This document shows, piece by piece, positions 25,670 to 33,650 of a stretch of 64,000 bases of DNA. Position numbers and translations under genes: made by a program. This DNA is from Brevundimonas sp. (GTDB taxonomy: Bacteria; Pseudomonadota; Alphaproteobacteria; Caulobacterales; Caulobacteraceae): assembly GCF_027484365.1 (NCBI RefSeq), contig NZ_JAIXTC010000007.1:62001-126000 (forward strand). The letters are read 5' to 3'. Numbering within the stretch: the stretch's first letter is position 1; every line of letters begins with the position of its first letter. Under the pieces are notes generated by a model. It did not search any database. It worked only from the letters and a program-made list of their open reading frames with translations, and was not told the origin of the DNA.

Positions 25670-28504
25670 CTATTGCAGCGCCGCGTTATCGAGGTTCAGC
25701 GCGGAGATCGGGATGACCTCGACGTTCGGGTGTTTGGCCCGCAGGGCGTCGATGAACTGGGCCGCGTCGCCCACGATGACCAGGCTGGCCCGGTCGACCG
25801 GAAGGTGTTCGGCGAAGGCCGACTGGACCGCCGCCCCGTCGATGGCCTCGACCTTTCCGACATAGGCCGCCAGTTCGCTCATCGGCAGGTCATAGAGGGC
25901 TAGGTTGGCGACGAGGCCGCCCAGACCATCCACGGTTTCCAGTGAGTCTCCGAACGCGCCGGTCAGGATGGCCTGGCGGGTGGTCAATTCCGATTCCGTC
26001 GGCCGGGTGGTCGACAGGCGGGTGATCTCGGCCAGGATCAGGTCGGAGACCTCGACCGCCGCGTCGTTACGGGTCTGAGCGCTGGCGGTGAACAGGCCAT
26101 CGTCGCGGCGCACGCCCAGGGAGGAGCGGGTGCCGTAGCTGAGGCCGCGCTTGATGCGGATCTCCTGGTTGAGCCGCGAGGTGAAGCTGCCCCCCAGAAG
26201 GGTGTTGCCCAGGGTCAGCGGGAAATAGTCGGCCTCGGTCCGTGACACGCCGCGCAACGCCACCGTCACCGCCGCCTGTCCGGCGCCGGGCTGGTCGATG
26301 ACGACGATCCGGGGCGGCAGGGGCTGGCCGGACGGATCGAACGCCGCCCCGACGGCCGAGGGGTTGGTCCAGTCGCCGAACGCGGCCTCGGCCAGCGCTC
26401 TCGCCTCGGCCTCTTCGATAGCGCCGGAGAACACCAGGGTCGCATCGATCGGGCGGTATCGCTGCTGGTGGAAGATCGCCACGTCTTCGCGGGTGATGGC
26501 GGGGATCGTGGTCAGGGTGCCCGAACCCGGGGCGCCATAGGGGGCATCGCCATAGATCACGCGGGCGGCGGCCTGGGAGGCGACCGGACCCGGGGTGGCC
26601 AGGGAGACGCGCAGGTTGTCCAGGGTCTGGTCGCGCTGGCGATCCAGTTCTTGCTGCGCGAAGGCCGGATTGCGCACCAGATCGGCCATCAGGGCCACTG
26701 TCTGCGGGAAGACGTTGGCCGGGGCGTTGGCGTAGACATTGGAGAAGTCGGGGCCCGAGCCGGCGCCGATGCTGGCCCCGAGCTGTTCGATCTCGGTGGC
26801 GATCTCGGGTGCGCTGCGGGTGGCCGTTCCCTGGGTCAGCAGGGCGGCGGTCATGGCGGCGACTCCGGCCTTGCCCGGCGCCTCGTTGGCCGAACCGGCG
26901 TCGAAGTTCAGGCGGGCGGAGACCAGCGGCAGGCCGTCCTTCTCGACGACCAGGACGCGCAGACCATTGTCGAGACGGAAGTCGGCCACCGGCGGCGTGG
27001 TCGGGGCCACCGGCTCGGTGGTGGCGGGCAGGGCGGCGCGCTCGGCCTCGGGCAGGAGGGTGAAGACCTGGCCGACCGGGGCCAGGTCGGCGACGGTGAC
27101 CGGTGCGGTCACGGCTGTGGTCTGTTCCGTCACAGGGTGTTCGGCGTCGGCGTTGAGGTAGCGGATCGTCAGGCCGCGCTGGTCGGTCAGGTAGCGCCGG
27201 GCCACCCGCTGGATGTCGGCGGCGGTGACCGCCTGGATCTCGGCGATCTCGCGGTCGGCGACCGAGGCGTCATTGGTGTTGATGAGCGCGAAGCCGAGGA
27301 CGTTGGCGCGGTCGTCGATGGTCTCGCGTTCGCGCAGGGCGTTGGCGACCATCTCGTTCTTGGCTTCGGTCAGTTCAGCCTCGGTGACCGGGGAATCGCG
27401 GAACTTCGCGATCTCGGCCCGGATGGCGGCGATGCCGGTCTCGGGCGTCTCACCGCCGGCCATGATGGCATAGGCGGCCAGGTAGCCGGCCTGCTGGGCG
27501 AAGTCGGGGCTGGACGAGGCCTGGGCCGCGATCTGCTGTTCATAGACCAGCGAGCGGTACATGCGGGAGCTCTCGCCCGTCGACAGAATGCCGTCCAGCA
27601 CCGTCAGGGGAATCCGGTCGGCGTCGCGATAGGCCACGGTCGGCCAGGCTAGGACGACAGCGGGCAGGGGCACGTTCGGCGCATAGAAGGTCGCCTCGCG
27701 CGGGCCGGTCGGCTCGGGCTCGATGACGTTGTTGGCGGGCATCGGCCGGTCGGGGTTGGGGATCACCGCCATGTAGTCGTTGATCCAGCCGTCCAGCTGG
27801 GCCTGGTCGAAATTGCCGGCCACGATCAGGATGGCGTTATCGGGCCGGTAGTAGGTGGCGTGGAAGCGGCGAACATCCTCGATGGTGGCGGCGTCGAGGT
27901 TCTCGATCGAGCCGATGGTCGAGCGGCGATAGGGGCTTTCCTGATAGATGCTGCCCGGCACGAACAGGCTGAACAGACGGCCGTAGGGGTTGGCGAGGAC
28001 GCCCTGGCGGTACTCCTCCTTGACCACGTCGCGTTCGCTCTCGAACACGCTCTCGTCGACGACCAGCGATGACAGGCGGCTGGCCTCGGCGAAGATCAGT
28101 CGCTCGAGGTGATTGGCCGGGATGGTCTCGTGGTAGGCGGTGACGTCGTCACTGGTGAAGGCGTTGTTGTTGCCGCCCACGTCCTCGGTCAGGCGGTCGA
28201 AGGTCTCGTCCGGGAAGTCCTTGGTCGCCTTGAACATCAGGTGTTCGAACAGGTGGGCGAAGCCGGAGCGGTCCTGGGGATCGTCCTTGGAGCCGACCCG
28301 GTACCAGACCTGGACCGTCACGTTCGAGGTCGTCGTGTCGCGCGCGGTGTAGACATCCATACCGTTAGGCAGGGTCCGCTTCACGAAGCCCAGCGGCGGC
28401 ACCTCGATGCCGGCGGGTGCGCTCTGGGCCATGACAGGCGAGAAGGCCCCGAGGGCGGTGACGATGGCGAGGGCGGCGACGGCCGACTTCAGACGAGACT
28501 TCAT
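25670..28504 (-). CDS. M16 family metallopeptidase, two-domain, secreted
   Basis: A 944-residue exported zinc protease of the pitrilysin/insulinase clan. A signal peptide (SAVAALAIVTALGAFSPVMAQ) is followed by a catalytic M16 half with the inverted zinc motif HLFEH in SGFAHLFEHLMFKAT near residue 86, and the downstream Glu in FAEASRLSSLVVDES. The second M16 half, from about residue 510, lacks HxxEH and is the usual inactive partner that closes the chamber. It probably degrades peptides in the periplasm. Convergent with the secreted-protein array. Confidence 0.93.
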   Translation of the reverse strand: MKSRLKSAVAALAIVTALGAFSPVMAQSAPAGIEVPPLGFVKRTLPNGMDVYTARDTTTSNVTVQVWYRVGSKDDPQDRSGFAHLFEHLMFKATKDFPDETFDRLTEDVGGNNNAFTSDDVTAYHETIPANHLERLIFAEASRLSSLVVDESVFESERDVVKEEYRQGVLANPYGRLFSLFVPGSIYQESPYRRSTIGSIENLDAATIEDVRRFHATYYRPDNAILIVAGNFDQAQLDGWINDYMAVIPNPDRPMPANNVIEPEPTGPREATFYAPNVPLPAVVLAWPTVAYRDADRIPLTVLDGILSTGESSRMYRSLVYEQQIAAQASSSPDFAQQAGYLAAYAIMAGGETPETGIAAIRAEIAKFRDSPVTEAELTEAKNEMVANALRERETIDDRANVLGFALINTNDASVADREIAEIQAVTAADIQRVARRYLTDQRGLTIRYLNADAEHPVTEQTTAVTAPVTVADLAPVGQVFTLLPEAERAALPATTEPVAPTTPPVADFRLDNGLRVLVVEKDGLPLVSARLNFDAGSANEAPGKAGVAAMTAALLTQGTATRSAPEIATEIEQLGASIGAGSGPDFSNVYANAPANVFPQTVALMADLVRNPAFAQQELDRQRDQTLDNLRVSLATPGPVASQAAARVIYGDAPYGAPGSGTLTTIPAITREDVAIFHQQRYRPIDATLVFSGAIEEAEARALAEAAFGDWTNPSAVGAAFDPSGQPLPPRIVVIDQPGAGQAAVTVALRGVSRTEADYFPLTLGNTLLGGSFTSRLNQEIRIKRGLSYGTRSSLGVRRDDGLFTASAQTRNDAAVEVSDLILAEITRLSTTRPTESELTTRQAILTGAFGDSLETVDGLGGLVANLALYDLPMSELAAYVGKVEAIDGAAVQSAFAEHLPVDRASLVIVGDAAQFIDALRAKHPNVEVIPISALNLDNAALQ

Positions 28505-28579
28505 GGAAGGGCTCCGGAGGATTTCGGGGGACCGTAACAGGGCTTGGCGGCGGCGTAAGTTACGGGCGTGTAATGTGGT

Positions 28580-29464
28580 CTAGCGGCCGAACACCTCGAC
28601 GCCGATCTCGCCGTCCGGTGTCAGCCAGGCGCGCTTCATGCCCTGGCTGTTGAAGGGGTCGGCGCGATGGCCCTCCGCGTCGAGCGCGATCAGGCCGCCG
28701 TCGCCGCCCATCGCGCCTATGCCGGCGATGACCGCGTCCCCGGCCTCGGTGATGGAGGCGCCCGCCTCGACCCGCCAGTGCATCTGGGCAGCGGCGGCGG
28801 TGCGGATGAAATATTCGCCCTGACCCGTGCAGGAGACGGCGACCCGGTCCGTGGCCCAGACGCCCGCGGCCGGGATCGGCGTGTCGCCCACCCGCCCCGG
28901 CAGCTTGCCGAACACGCCGCCGGTCGAGGTGGCGGCGGCCAGCCGACCCTGAATGTCCAGCACGCAGCAGCCGACCGTCCCGTGGCTCAGGGCCGGACCC
29001 TGGCCCGGCGGATGGTTGTCCTCGCCCTGGCCGGCGCGGGTGAACCAGGCGTCGGGGTCGTCGATCGGCTCAAGACCCTGTTCGCCCGCGAACCGGGCTG
29101 CGCCGGACCCGGCCAGCAGGACGTGTGGACTGTGCTCCATCACGGCGCGGGCCGCCCGGATCGGGTTGTGATAGCCCTGGAAGGCGGCGACCGCGCCCGC
29201 GCGCCGGGTCGGGCCGTCCATCAGGCTGGCGTCCAGTTCGTACTCGCCCGCCAGGTTCGGCGAGGCCCCGCGTCCCGCGACATAGAGGCCGGAATCCTCG
29301 AGCAGCACCGTGGTCTCCACCGCCACGTCCAGGGCCGGGGTCCCGGCCTCCAGGCGCACCCGCATGGCCTCGACCACCTGGCGCATATGGGCGATCTCGG
29401 CGGTGTAGTCGCGGCTGCGGCGCGCGCCGGCGCCGCCGTGCAGGATGAGGGCGGGGCGGGTCAT
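28580..29464 (-). CDS. iaaA: isoaspartyl peptidase / L-asparaginase (Ntn hydrolase)
   Basis: A self-cleaving N-terminal nucleophile hydrolase of 294 residues. LILHGGAGA near residue 6 opens the alpha chain; the autoproteolysis site is HGTVGCCVLD near residue 165, where Thr becomes the catalytic N-terminus of the beta chain. STGGVFGKLPGRVGDTPIP and CTGQGEYFIRT are further family blocks. Such enzymes release beta-aspartyl residues from damaged peptides and have some asparaginase activity. Probably single-gene; the M16 gene lies 75 bases downstream on the same strand. Confidence 0.92.
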   Translation of the reverse strand: MTRPALILHGGAGARRSRDYTAEIAHMRQVVEAMRVRLEAGTPALDVAVETTVLLEDSGLYVAGRGASPNLAGEYELDASLMDGPTRRAGAVAAFQGYHNPIRAARAVMEHSPHVLLAGSGAARFAGEQGLEPIDDPDAWFTRAGQGEDNHPPGQGPALSHGTVGCCVLDIQGRLAAATSTGGVFGKLPGRVGDTPIPAAGVWATDRVAVSCTGQGEYFIRTAAAAQMHWRVEAGASITEAGDAVIAGIGAMGGDGGLIALDAEGHRADPFNSQGMKRAWLTPDGEIGVEVFGR

Positions 29465-29576
29465 GGCATCTCCTGAAACCGTTCGGCCTCTTTCTTTCGA
29501 GCCGCCGCCTGATTAGCGTCCCGCCGACGCGTACGCCACATTCCAGCGGGGAAAGGCGACGCCAGGGAAAGAACTC

Positions 29577-30578
29577 ATGCGCGCTGTGCTCTCGAAAACC
29601 GTCGGCGGACCCGACAGCCTGGTGGTCGAGGAGGTGCTGGATCCGACCCCGAAGGCGGGCGAGGTCATCATCGAGGTCAAGGCCGTGGGGGTGAACTTCC
29701 CCGACACCCTGATCATCGAGGACAAATACCAGTTCAAGCCGCAGCGTCCCTTCTCGCCGGGCGGAGAGGTCTCCGGCGTGGTCGAGGCCGTGGGCGAGGG
29801 GGTCAAGGGCGTGTTCAAGGGCGACCGCGTGATCGCCATGCCCGGCTGGGGCGGCATGGTCGAGCGGCTGGCCGTGCGGGCCGAGACCCTGATCAAGATG
29901 CCCGACGCCATGTCGTTCGAGGAGGGCGCCGCCCTGATCATGACCTACGGCACCTCCTACTACGCCCTGAAGGACCGGGCGCAGCTGAAGGCCGGCGAAC
30001 GTCTGCTGGTGCTGGGCGCGGCGGGCGGGGTCGGCGCCGCCGCCGTCGAACTGGGCAAGGCCATGGGCGCCCAGGTCACGGCCGCCGCCTCGACCAATGA
30101 CAAGGTCCAGTTCGCCCTGGAACTGGGGGCCGACAACGGCCTGATCTATCCGTCGGGTCCGATGGACAAGGCCGCCCAGAAGGAGCTGTCAGGCGAGTTC
30201 AAGCTGGCCTCGGGCCGCGACGGTCCGGACGTGGTCTATGACGGCGTCGGAGGCGACTATGCCGAGCCGGCCCTGCGGGCGATGGACTGGAACGGCCGCT
30301 ATCTGGTGGTCGGCTTCCCGGCGGGCATCCCGTCCTTCCCGCTGAACCTGACCCTGCTGAAGTCGGTGTCGGTGGTCGGGGTCTTCTGGGGCGCAGGCGC
30401 CGCGCGCGATCCCGAGGGGCACAAGGCCAATGTCGCCGACCTGATGAAGTTCTGGGCCGAGGGCAAGATCAAGCCGCGCGTCAGCCGCACCTTCCCGCTG
30501 GAACGGGCCCACGAGGCCATCCAGGCCCTGTCGGACCGCACCGTCATGGGCAAGGTCGTGGTGACCGTGGAAAGCTAG
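29577..30578 (+). CDS. NADPH:quinone oxidoreductase-like MDR protein
   Basis: A zinc-independent medium-chain reductase of 333 residues. The GroES-like domain has GVNFPDTLIIED and the family-typical FSPGGEVSGVVEAVGEGV; the Rossmann domain has LVLGAAGGVGAAAVELGKAMG near residue 142. Structural zinc cysteines are absent, as expected for the quinone-reductase/crotonyl-reductase branch. It probably reduces quinones or enones with NADPH in the cytosol. Its stop shares a CTAG palindrome with the stop of the convergent YkvA-type gene. Confidence 0.92.
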   Translation: MRAVLSKTVGGPDSLVVEEVLDPTPKAGEVIIEVKAVGVNFPDTLIIEDKYQFKPQRPFSPGGEVSGVVEAVGEGVKGVFKGDRVIAMPGWGGMVERLAVRAETLIKMPDAMSFEEGAALIMTYGTSYYALKDRAQLKAGERLLVLGAAGGVGAAAVELGKAMGAQVTAAASTNDKVQFALELGADNGLIYPSGPMDKAAQKELSGEFKLASGRDGPDVVYDGVGGDYAEPALRAMDWNGRYLVVGFPAGIPSFPLNLTLLKSVSVVGVFWGAGAARDPEGHKANVADLMKFWAEGKIKPRVSRTFPLERAHEAIQALSDRTVMGKVVVTVES

Positions 30579-30985
30579 CTGTCGCGCAGGCGGTCGAGAG
30601 CTTTCTCGGCCGCCTCGCGGTGGCGTTTGCGCACATTGGCCCCCAGGGTCGCGATGACCGCGGTGATCACCGCCGCGTCGTCGGTGAAGCCGATCCCGGC
30701 CAGGACGTCCGGGATGGCGTCGATGGGCATGACGAAATAGGCCAGCGCCCCCAGCATGATCCCCTTGGCCGCCATCGGCGTCTCCGGGTCCCGGGCGGCG
30801 TAGTAGACGGACACGGCCTGGTTCGCGAACGGGATGCGGGCGGCGACCCGGCCGATCTTGGGCCAGAAGCCGGCCTTGACCCGCACCTCATTGACCTTCT
30901 GCACAGAAGGGACCAGCGCCTTCGACGGATCGATGGCGTCCTCGGGCGTTATGGTCCCGGCGGCGGGTTTGGCTTTGGCGGTCAT
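30575..30985 (-). CDS. YkvA family protein (DUF1232)
   Basis: A 136-residue protein with the DUF1232 signature: YYAARDPETPMAAKG then ALAYFVMPIDAIPDVLAGIGFTDD, where the D-x-IPD motif follows a hydrophobic segment. A second helix (AAVITAVIATLGANV) follows. The N-terminal 35 residues are a Lys/Ala/Pro-rich cytosolic leader. The domain is widespread and of unknown function, probably membrane-associated. Its stop overlaps the convergent oxidoreductase stop by 4 bases. Confidence 0.9.
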   Translation of the reverse strand: MTAKAKPAAGTITPEDAIDPSKALVPSVQKVNEVRVKAGFWPKIGRVAARIPFANQAVSVYYAARDPETPMAAKGIMLGALAYFVMPIDAIPDVLAGIGFTDDAAVITAVIATLGANVRKRHREAAEKALDRLRDS

Positions 30986-31042
30986 GGCGGCTAAATCCCC
31001 GCGGCAATCAGAAGTTCAGATCAGAACATAGGGACGATTACG

Positions 31043-31825
31043 ATGAAACTCGACGGGTCGATCGCGGCAGTGGTCACGGGCGGGGCTTCGGGCCTCGGCG
31101 AAGGAACGGCGCGCGCCATCGCGGCGACGGGCGCCAGGGTCGCCCTGTTCGACCTCAACGCCGAGAAGGGCGAGGCGATCGCGAAGGAGATCGGCGGGAT
31201 CTTCTGTTCCGTCGACGTCACCGACGACGCCTCGGTCGCCGCCGCCTTCGAAAAGGCCCGCGCCGCCCACGGCCAGGAGCGTCTGACCGTCAACTGCGCC
31301 GGCATCGCCACCGGCATGAAGACCGTCTCGCGCAAGCGGGACACCGGCGAGATCAAGCCCCACGACATGGCCCAGTTCGAACGGACCGTCCGCGTCAACC
31401 TGTTCGGCACCTTCCGCGTCCTGAGCCAATCGGCCGCAGGGATGTTCACCCTTGAGCCCATGGAGGACGGCGAGCGCGGCCTGATCGTCAACACGGCCTC
31501 GGTGGCGGCCCAGGACGGCCAGGTCGGCCAGGCGGCCTATTCGGCCTCCAAGGGCGGTGTCTACGCCATGACCCTGCCGATCGCCCGCGACCTGGCCCAG
31601 GAGGGCATCCGCTGCAACACCATCCTGCCGGGCATCATGTGGACCCCGATGATGGCCGGCATGGATCAGAAGATCCAGGACGCCCTGGCCGCCCAGATCC
31701 CCTTCCCCAGCCGTCTGGGCAAGCCCTCGGACTACGCCTCCCTGGTGCTGGAACTGGCCCGCAACGTCTATATCAACGGCGAATGCATCCGCCTCGACGG
31801 CGCCATCCGCATGGCTCCCCGCTGA
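31043..31825 (+). CDS. SDR oxidoreductase, 3-hydroxyacyl-CoA dehydrogenase type-2-like
   Basis: A 260-residue classical SDR. The cofactor loop is VTGGASGLGEGTA, an acidic residue follows at FDLNAEKG (NAD preference), NCAGIATG replaces NNAG, and the catalytic Ser/Tyr/Lys lie in NTASVAAQDGQVGQAAYSASKGG. The overall match is to the HSD17B10-like branch that oxidises 3-hydroxyacyl-CoA or steroids in fatty acid breakdown, which is inferred. A hairpin over the stop (31820-31844) may end transcription before the tRNA. Confidence 0.92.
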   Translation: MKLDGSIAAVVTGGASGLGEGTARAIAATGARVALFDLNAEKGEAIAKEIGGIFCSVDVTDDASVAAAFEKARAAHGQERLTVNCAGIATGMKTVSRKRDTGEIKPHDMAQFERTVRVNLFGTFRVLSQSAAGMFTLEPMEDGERGLIVNTASVAAQDGQVGQAAYSASKGGVYAMTLPIARDLAQEGIRCNTILPGIMWTPMMAGMDQKIQDALAAQIPFPSRLGKPSDYASLVLELARNVYINGECIRLDGAIRMAPR

Positions 31826-31844
31826 TCGGCAGCGCCGATCAGCG
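31820..31844 (+). terminator. hairpin over the SDR stop codon
   Basis: Arms CGCTGATCGG and CCGATCAGCG with a 5-base loop follow and include the TGA of the SDR gene. The T-run is poor (CCATTCTTG), so termination is uncertain. Confidence 0.4.
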
Positions 31845-31918
31845 CCATTCTTGAGGGGCTATCGCCTGGCTCGCGGAGCCTCGCTGATTGAGCCGGAAGG
31901 TAATTTTCGAAAAGCCCC

Positions 31919-31948
31919 TTGCGGGACGTCGAGAGGGTCCGCTATACG
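31919..31948 (+). promoter_or_regulatory. candidate promoter of tRNA-Gly
   Basis: TTGCGG at 31919-31924 and TATACG (within GCTATACG, like the Caulobacter -10 GCTANAWC) at 31943-31948, 18 bases apart. It lies about 45 bases before the mature tRNA 5' end. Confidence 0.4.
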
Positions 31949-31993
31949 GCCGCCTCTCGACGAGACGGATGCCTTCGGGTCCCGTTACGGAGT

Positions 31994-32068
31994 GCGGGCG
32001 TAGCTCAGTGGTAGAGCACAACCTTGCCAAGGTTGGGGTCGAGAGTTCGAATCTCTTCGCCCGCTCCA
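31994..32068 (+). tRNA. tRNA-Gly(GCC)
   Basis: Complete cloverleaf with encoded CCA. The acceptor arms GCGGGCG and CGCCCGC pair perfectly, with T as discriminator. The D arm is GCTC-AGTGGTA-GAGC, the anticodon stem CAACC/GGTTG encloses the loop TTGCCAA (anticodon GCC), and the T arm is GAGAG-TTCGAAT-CTCTT. A strong intrinsic terminator follows. The 3' half from 32024 is repeated twice downstream, marking this gene as a likely integration site. Confidence 0.97.
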
Positions 32069-32081
32069 GTCGAACCAAGAG

Positions 32082-32107
32082 GCCCGGTCGTGAGACCGGG
32101 CTTTTTT
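32082..32107 (+). terminator. intrinsic terminator of tRNA-Gly
   Basis: GCCCGGTC and GACCGGGC form an 8-pair stem with loop GTGA, followed by six T. It begins 14 bases after the CCA end. Confidence 0.9.
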
Positions 32108-32133
32108 GTTTTCTACGCCCGGGCTGCGTGAGT

Positions 32134-32183
32134 TTGCCAAGGTTGGGGTCGAGAGTTCGAATCTCTTCGCCCGCTCCAGTCGA
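32134..32183 (+). repeat. perfect 50-bp copy of the tRNA-Gly 3' half
   Basis: Bases 32134-32183 are identical to 32024-32073, from the anticodon loop through the CCA and five more bases. The 5' half of a tRNA is absent; the sequence before it (GGGCTGCGTGAG) is unrelated. Its own terminator follows. This looks like a displaced attachment-site end. Confidence 0.92.
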
Positions 32184-32191
32184 TTTGAAGA

Positions 32192-32216
32192 GGCCCGGTT
32201 TCGACCGGGCCTTTTT
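32192..32216 (+). terminator. terminator copy after the second tRNA 3' half
   Basis: GGCCCGGT and ACCGGGCC with loop TTCG, followed by five T. It is a sequence relative of the first tRNA terminator, carried along with the 3' half copy. Confidence 0.85.
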
Positions 32217-32233
32217 CAATTCCGCACCGTGCC

Positions 32234-32284
32234 GCGTGAGTTTGCCAGAGTTGGGGTCGAGCGTTGACCCTTTTCGCCCGCGCC
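32234..32284 (+). repeat. decayed third copy of the tRNA-Gly 3' half
   Basis: GCGTGAGTTTGCCA is shared exactly with the second copy (at 32126); the following GTTGGGGTCGAG matches, then GCGTTGACCC replaces AGTTCGAATC, and TTCGCCCGC resumes. The T arm is destroyed, so it is a relic. Confidence 0.8.
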
Positions 32285-32390
32285 TGTGTCATCAGTGGTC
32301 GCGGCACTCCAGGCGCGATTGCCCGCCGGACTCCCGCCCCGGAAGCGGACCTCAGCTGTGTCTGGGAGAGGTGGAGAGCGGACCCTAGGC

Positions 32391-32735
32391 TTACGAACTA
32401 ACGGCCAATAGAGCGCGACCGATAGGCACTATCTCGCCTGAGGCGTCGAGGGCGAGGACCCTCGCGCCCCATGGTCCGTCCGAAGACTCAAAGCTTGTCG
32501 AGAGTCCGATAAACAGATTGCCTAAAACAGCGATCCCCGTGCGGTCTTGGATTGGCTCGCCTGTAAAAGCGAACTCGTAGGGATGGGATGTAATCTGTCC
32601 GATAGTCCACGTTCGGACGCTGACAAAATCGAGCTGAAAAGCTCGCCCGCGCAGATCAAACGTCGCCTCGTCGAATTCTTCGCTAAACGACAGCTGATAT
32701 TGGCGTTTTGAGATCATGTCGGCTGAGGACTGCAT
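32391..32735 (-). CDS. orphan hypothetical protein in a low-GC patch
   Basis: A 114-residue reading frame, clearly lower in GC than its surroundings (roughly mid-50s percent by eye). The product starts MQSSADMISKRQYQLSFSEEFDE; residues 25-95 alternate hydrophobic and polar, suggesting a beta-rich fold, and there is no signal peptide. Start choice is uncertain: MISKRQYQL six codons in has no better ribosome site. It lies between tRNA-Gly 3' fragments and a terminator fragment, so it is probably imported. No family is recognised. Confidence 0.55.
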   Translation of the reverse strand: MQSSADMISKRQYQLSFSEEFDEATFDLRGRAFQLDFVSVRTWTIGQITSHPYEFAFTGEPIQDRTGIAVLGNLFIGLSTSFESSDGPWGARVLALDASGEIVPIGRALLAVSS

Positions 32736-32897
32736 CCTCGCAGGATGTGAAATGCCATGAATGTCCGCAAGGGGTCGCAGTGCGACTTTGGCGTACAGCT
32801 GAAAAGCGGACCTTCAAACAGGCCGACCGATCGGTGCGGGCTCGTTGACCGGATCATCCACGGCGGCGCTCCCGTCGATCGCCCGGCGGCCGGCGGC

Positions 32898-32912
32898 GAG
32901 ACCGGGCTTTTT
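32898..32912 (+). repeat. 15-bp copy of the tRNA-Gly terminator
   Basis: GAGACCGGGCTTTTT is identical to 32093-32107. It follows a CGCCCGG stretch that may be the last trace of a tRNA acceptor end. Confidence 0.6.
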
Positions 32913-33117
32913 ACCGCCGGCCTTCACCGCCGGGCTCCGGAATAGGGATTTCAGGAATTTATTCTTTCAGTGCCCTTGCGCAAGGTGGCCGGCCACCTAT
33001 TTCCCAAACGGGTCTTTGACATCCGGCGTGGCCCGCCGACGCAATGTCCGCAACACGGCCTCGGTTGAACCGGCGCCGTTCAGGCAAGGGACTGATTTCA
33101 TTGGCGGGGGAGGCGGA

Positions 33118-33150
33118 TTTCGTCCGTTTCGTCCGTTTCGTCCGTTTCGT
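33118..33150. repeat. 9-bp tandem repeat (TTTCGTCCG)n
   Basis: About 3.7 units of TTTCGTCCG in perfect tandem, ending TTTCGTCA. It lies 50 bases beyond the stop of the minus-strand acidic-protein gene. Confidence 0.85.
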
Positions 33151-33202
33151 CAGGGTGTTTTTCGTCCGGACCGACGGACGAAACCGTCCGGCGCGGGGCG
33201 CG

Positions 33203-33619
33203 TCAGTCCTCGTGCGCCGCGTTCGGGTCGATCGCCTCGTCCACCAGCCTGCGCCAGTGGGGATCGGTGTCGTCGACCAGGTCGACGTCGTCCAGCAGGG
33301 CCACCACGGCGTCGCCGTCGGGCAGGATCAGGCCGAGGACCTCCATCGGCTCGCCGAAGGCCCCGGCGTGAACCTCCGCCTGCACCGCGACCGCCCCCTG
33401 TTCCCCGTCGTCGTCCCACCAGATGACCGGCTGGGGCAGGTCCATGTCGATGACCTGCGGGTCCTCTGAATCGCCGAGGGCGAACACCGCCCGGCGGGCC
33501 TGGACATCATCCAGGGTCGCGACCCGGCCGGTGAAGGGTTTCAGCCGCGACCAGTCGTCGGCGTCGAAGCCGCCGCCGTCTTCGGGGTCCAGATCATCGG
33601 GGCGCGGGTCGTTCGTCAT
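33203..33619 (-). CDS. acidic hypothetical protein
   Basis: A 138-residue, strongly acidic cytosolic protein. It opens with an Asp/Glu/Pro-rich stretch (PRPDDLDPEDGGGFDADD), followed by RVATLDDVQARRAVFALGD and PQPVIWWDDDGEQGAVAVQAE, then an Asp-rich beta region and DPHWRRLVDEAI. No signal peptide, Cys or known motif. It lies 31 bases upstream of the phytase stop's far side on neither a clear operon nor a shared promoter. The function is unknown. Confidence 0.7.
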   Translation of the reverse strand: MTNDPRPDDLDPEDGGGFDADDWSRLKPFTGRVATLDDVQARRAVFALGDSEDPQVIDMDLPQPVIWWDDDGEQGAVAVQAEVHAGAFGEPMEVLGLILPDGDAVVALLDDVDLVDDTDPHWRRLVDEAIDPNAAHED

Positions 33620-33650
33620 TCCGCAGACTAGCGACCGGAGGCCTTCGGGA

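Larger units (their letters stand above)
32736..33202. other. gene-free 467-bp stretch with repeat fragments
   Basis: No credible gene is seen. It holds a degenerate inverted repeat with ends TGTCCGC (32762) and GCGGACC (32806), a 15-base copy of the tRNA-Gly terminator (GAGACCGGGCTTTTT at 32898-32912), a 9-bp tandem repeat at 33118-33150, and an 8-bp inverted repeat TTCGTCCG/CGGACGAA at 33161-33182. Confidence 0.7.

Noticed and set aside
32024-32284. CRISPR-like array made of three spaced repeats
   Set aside because: The repeats are tRNA-Gly 3' halves with terminators; spacers carry terminator sequence and no cas genes are present.
33044-33469. Open frame through the 9-bp repeat with FVR repeats
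   Set aside because: It runs antisense into the acidic-protein gene and its repeat is the translation of TTTCGTCCG; no start signal.
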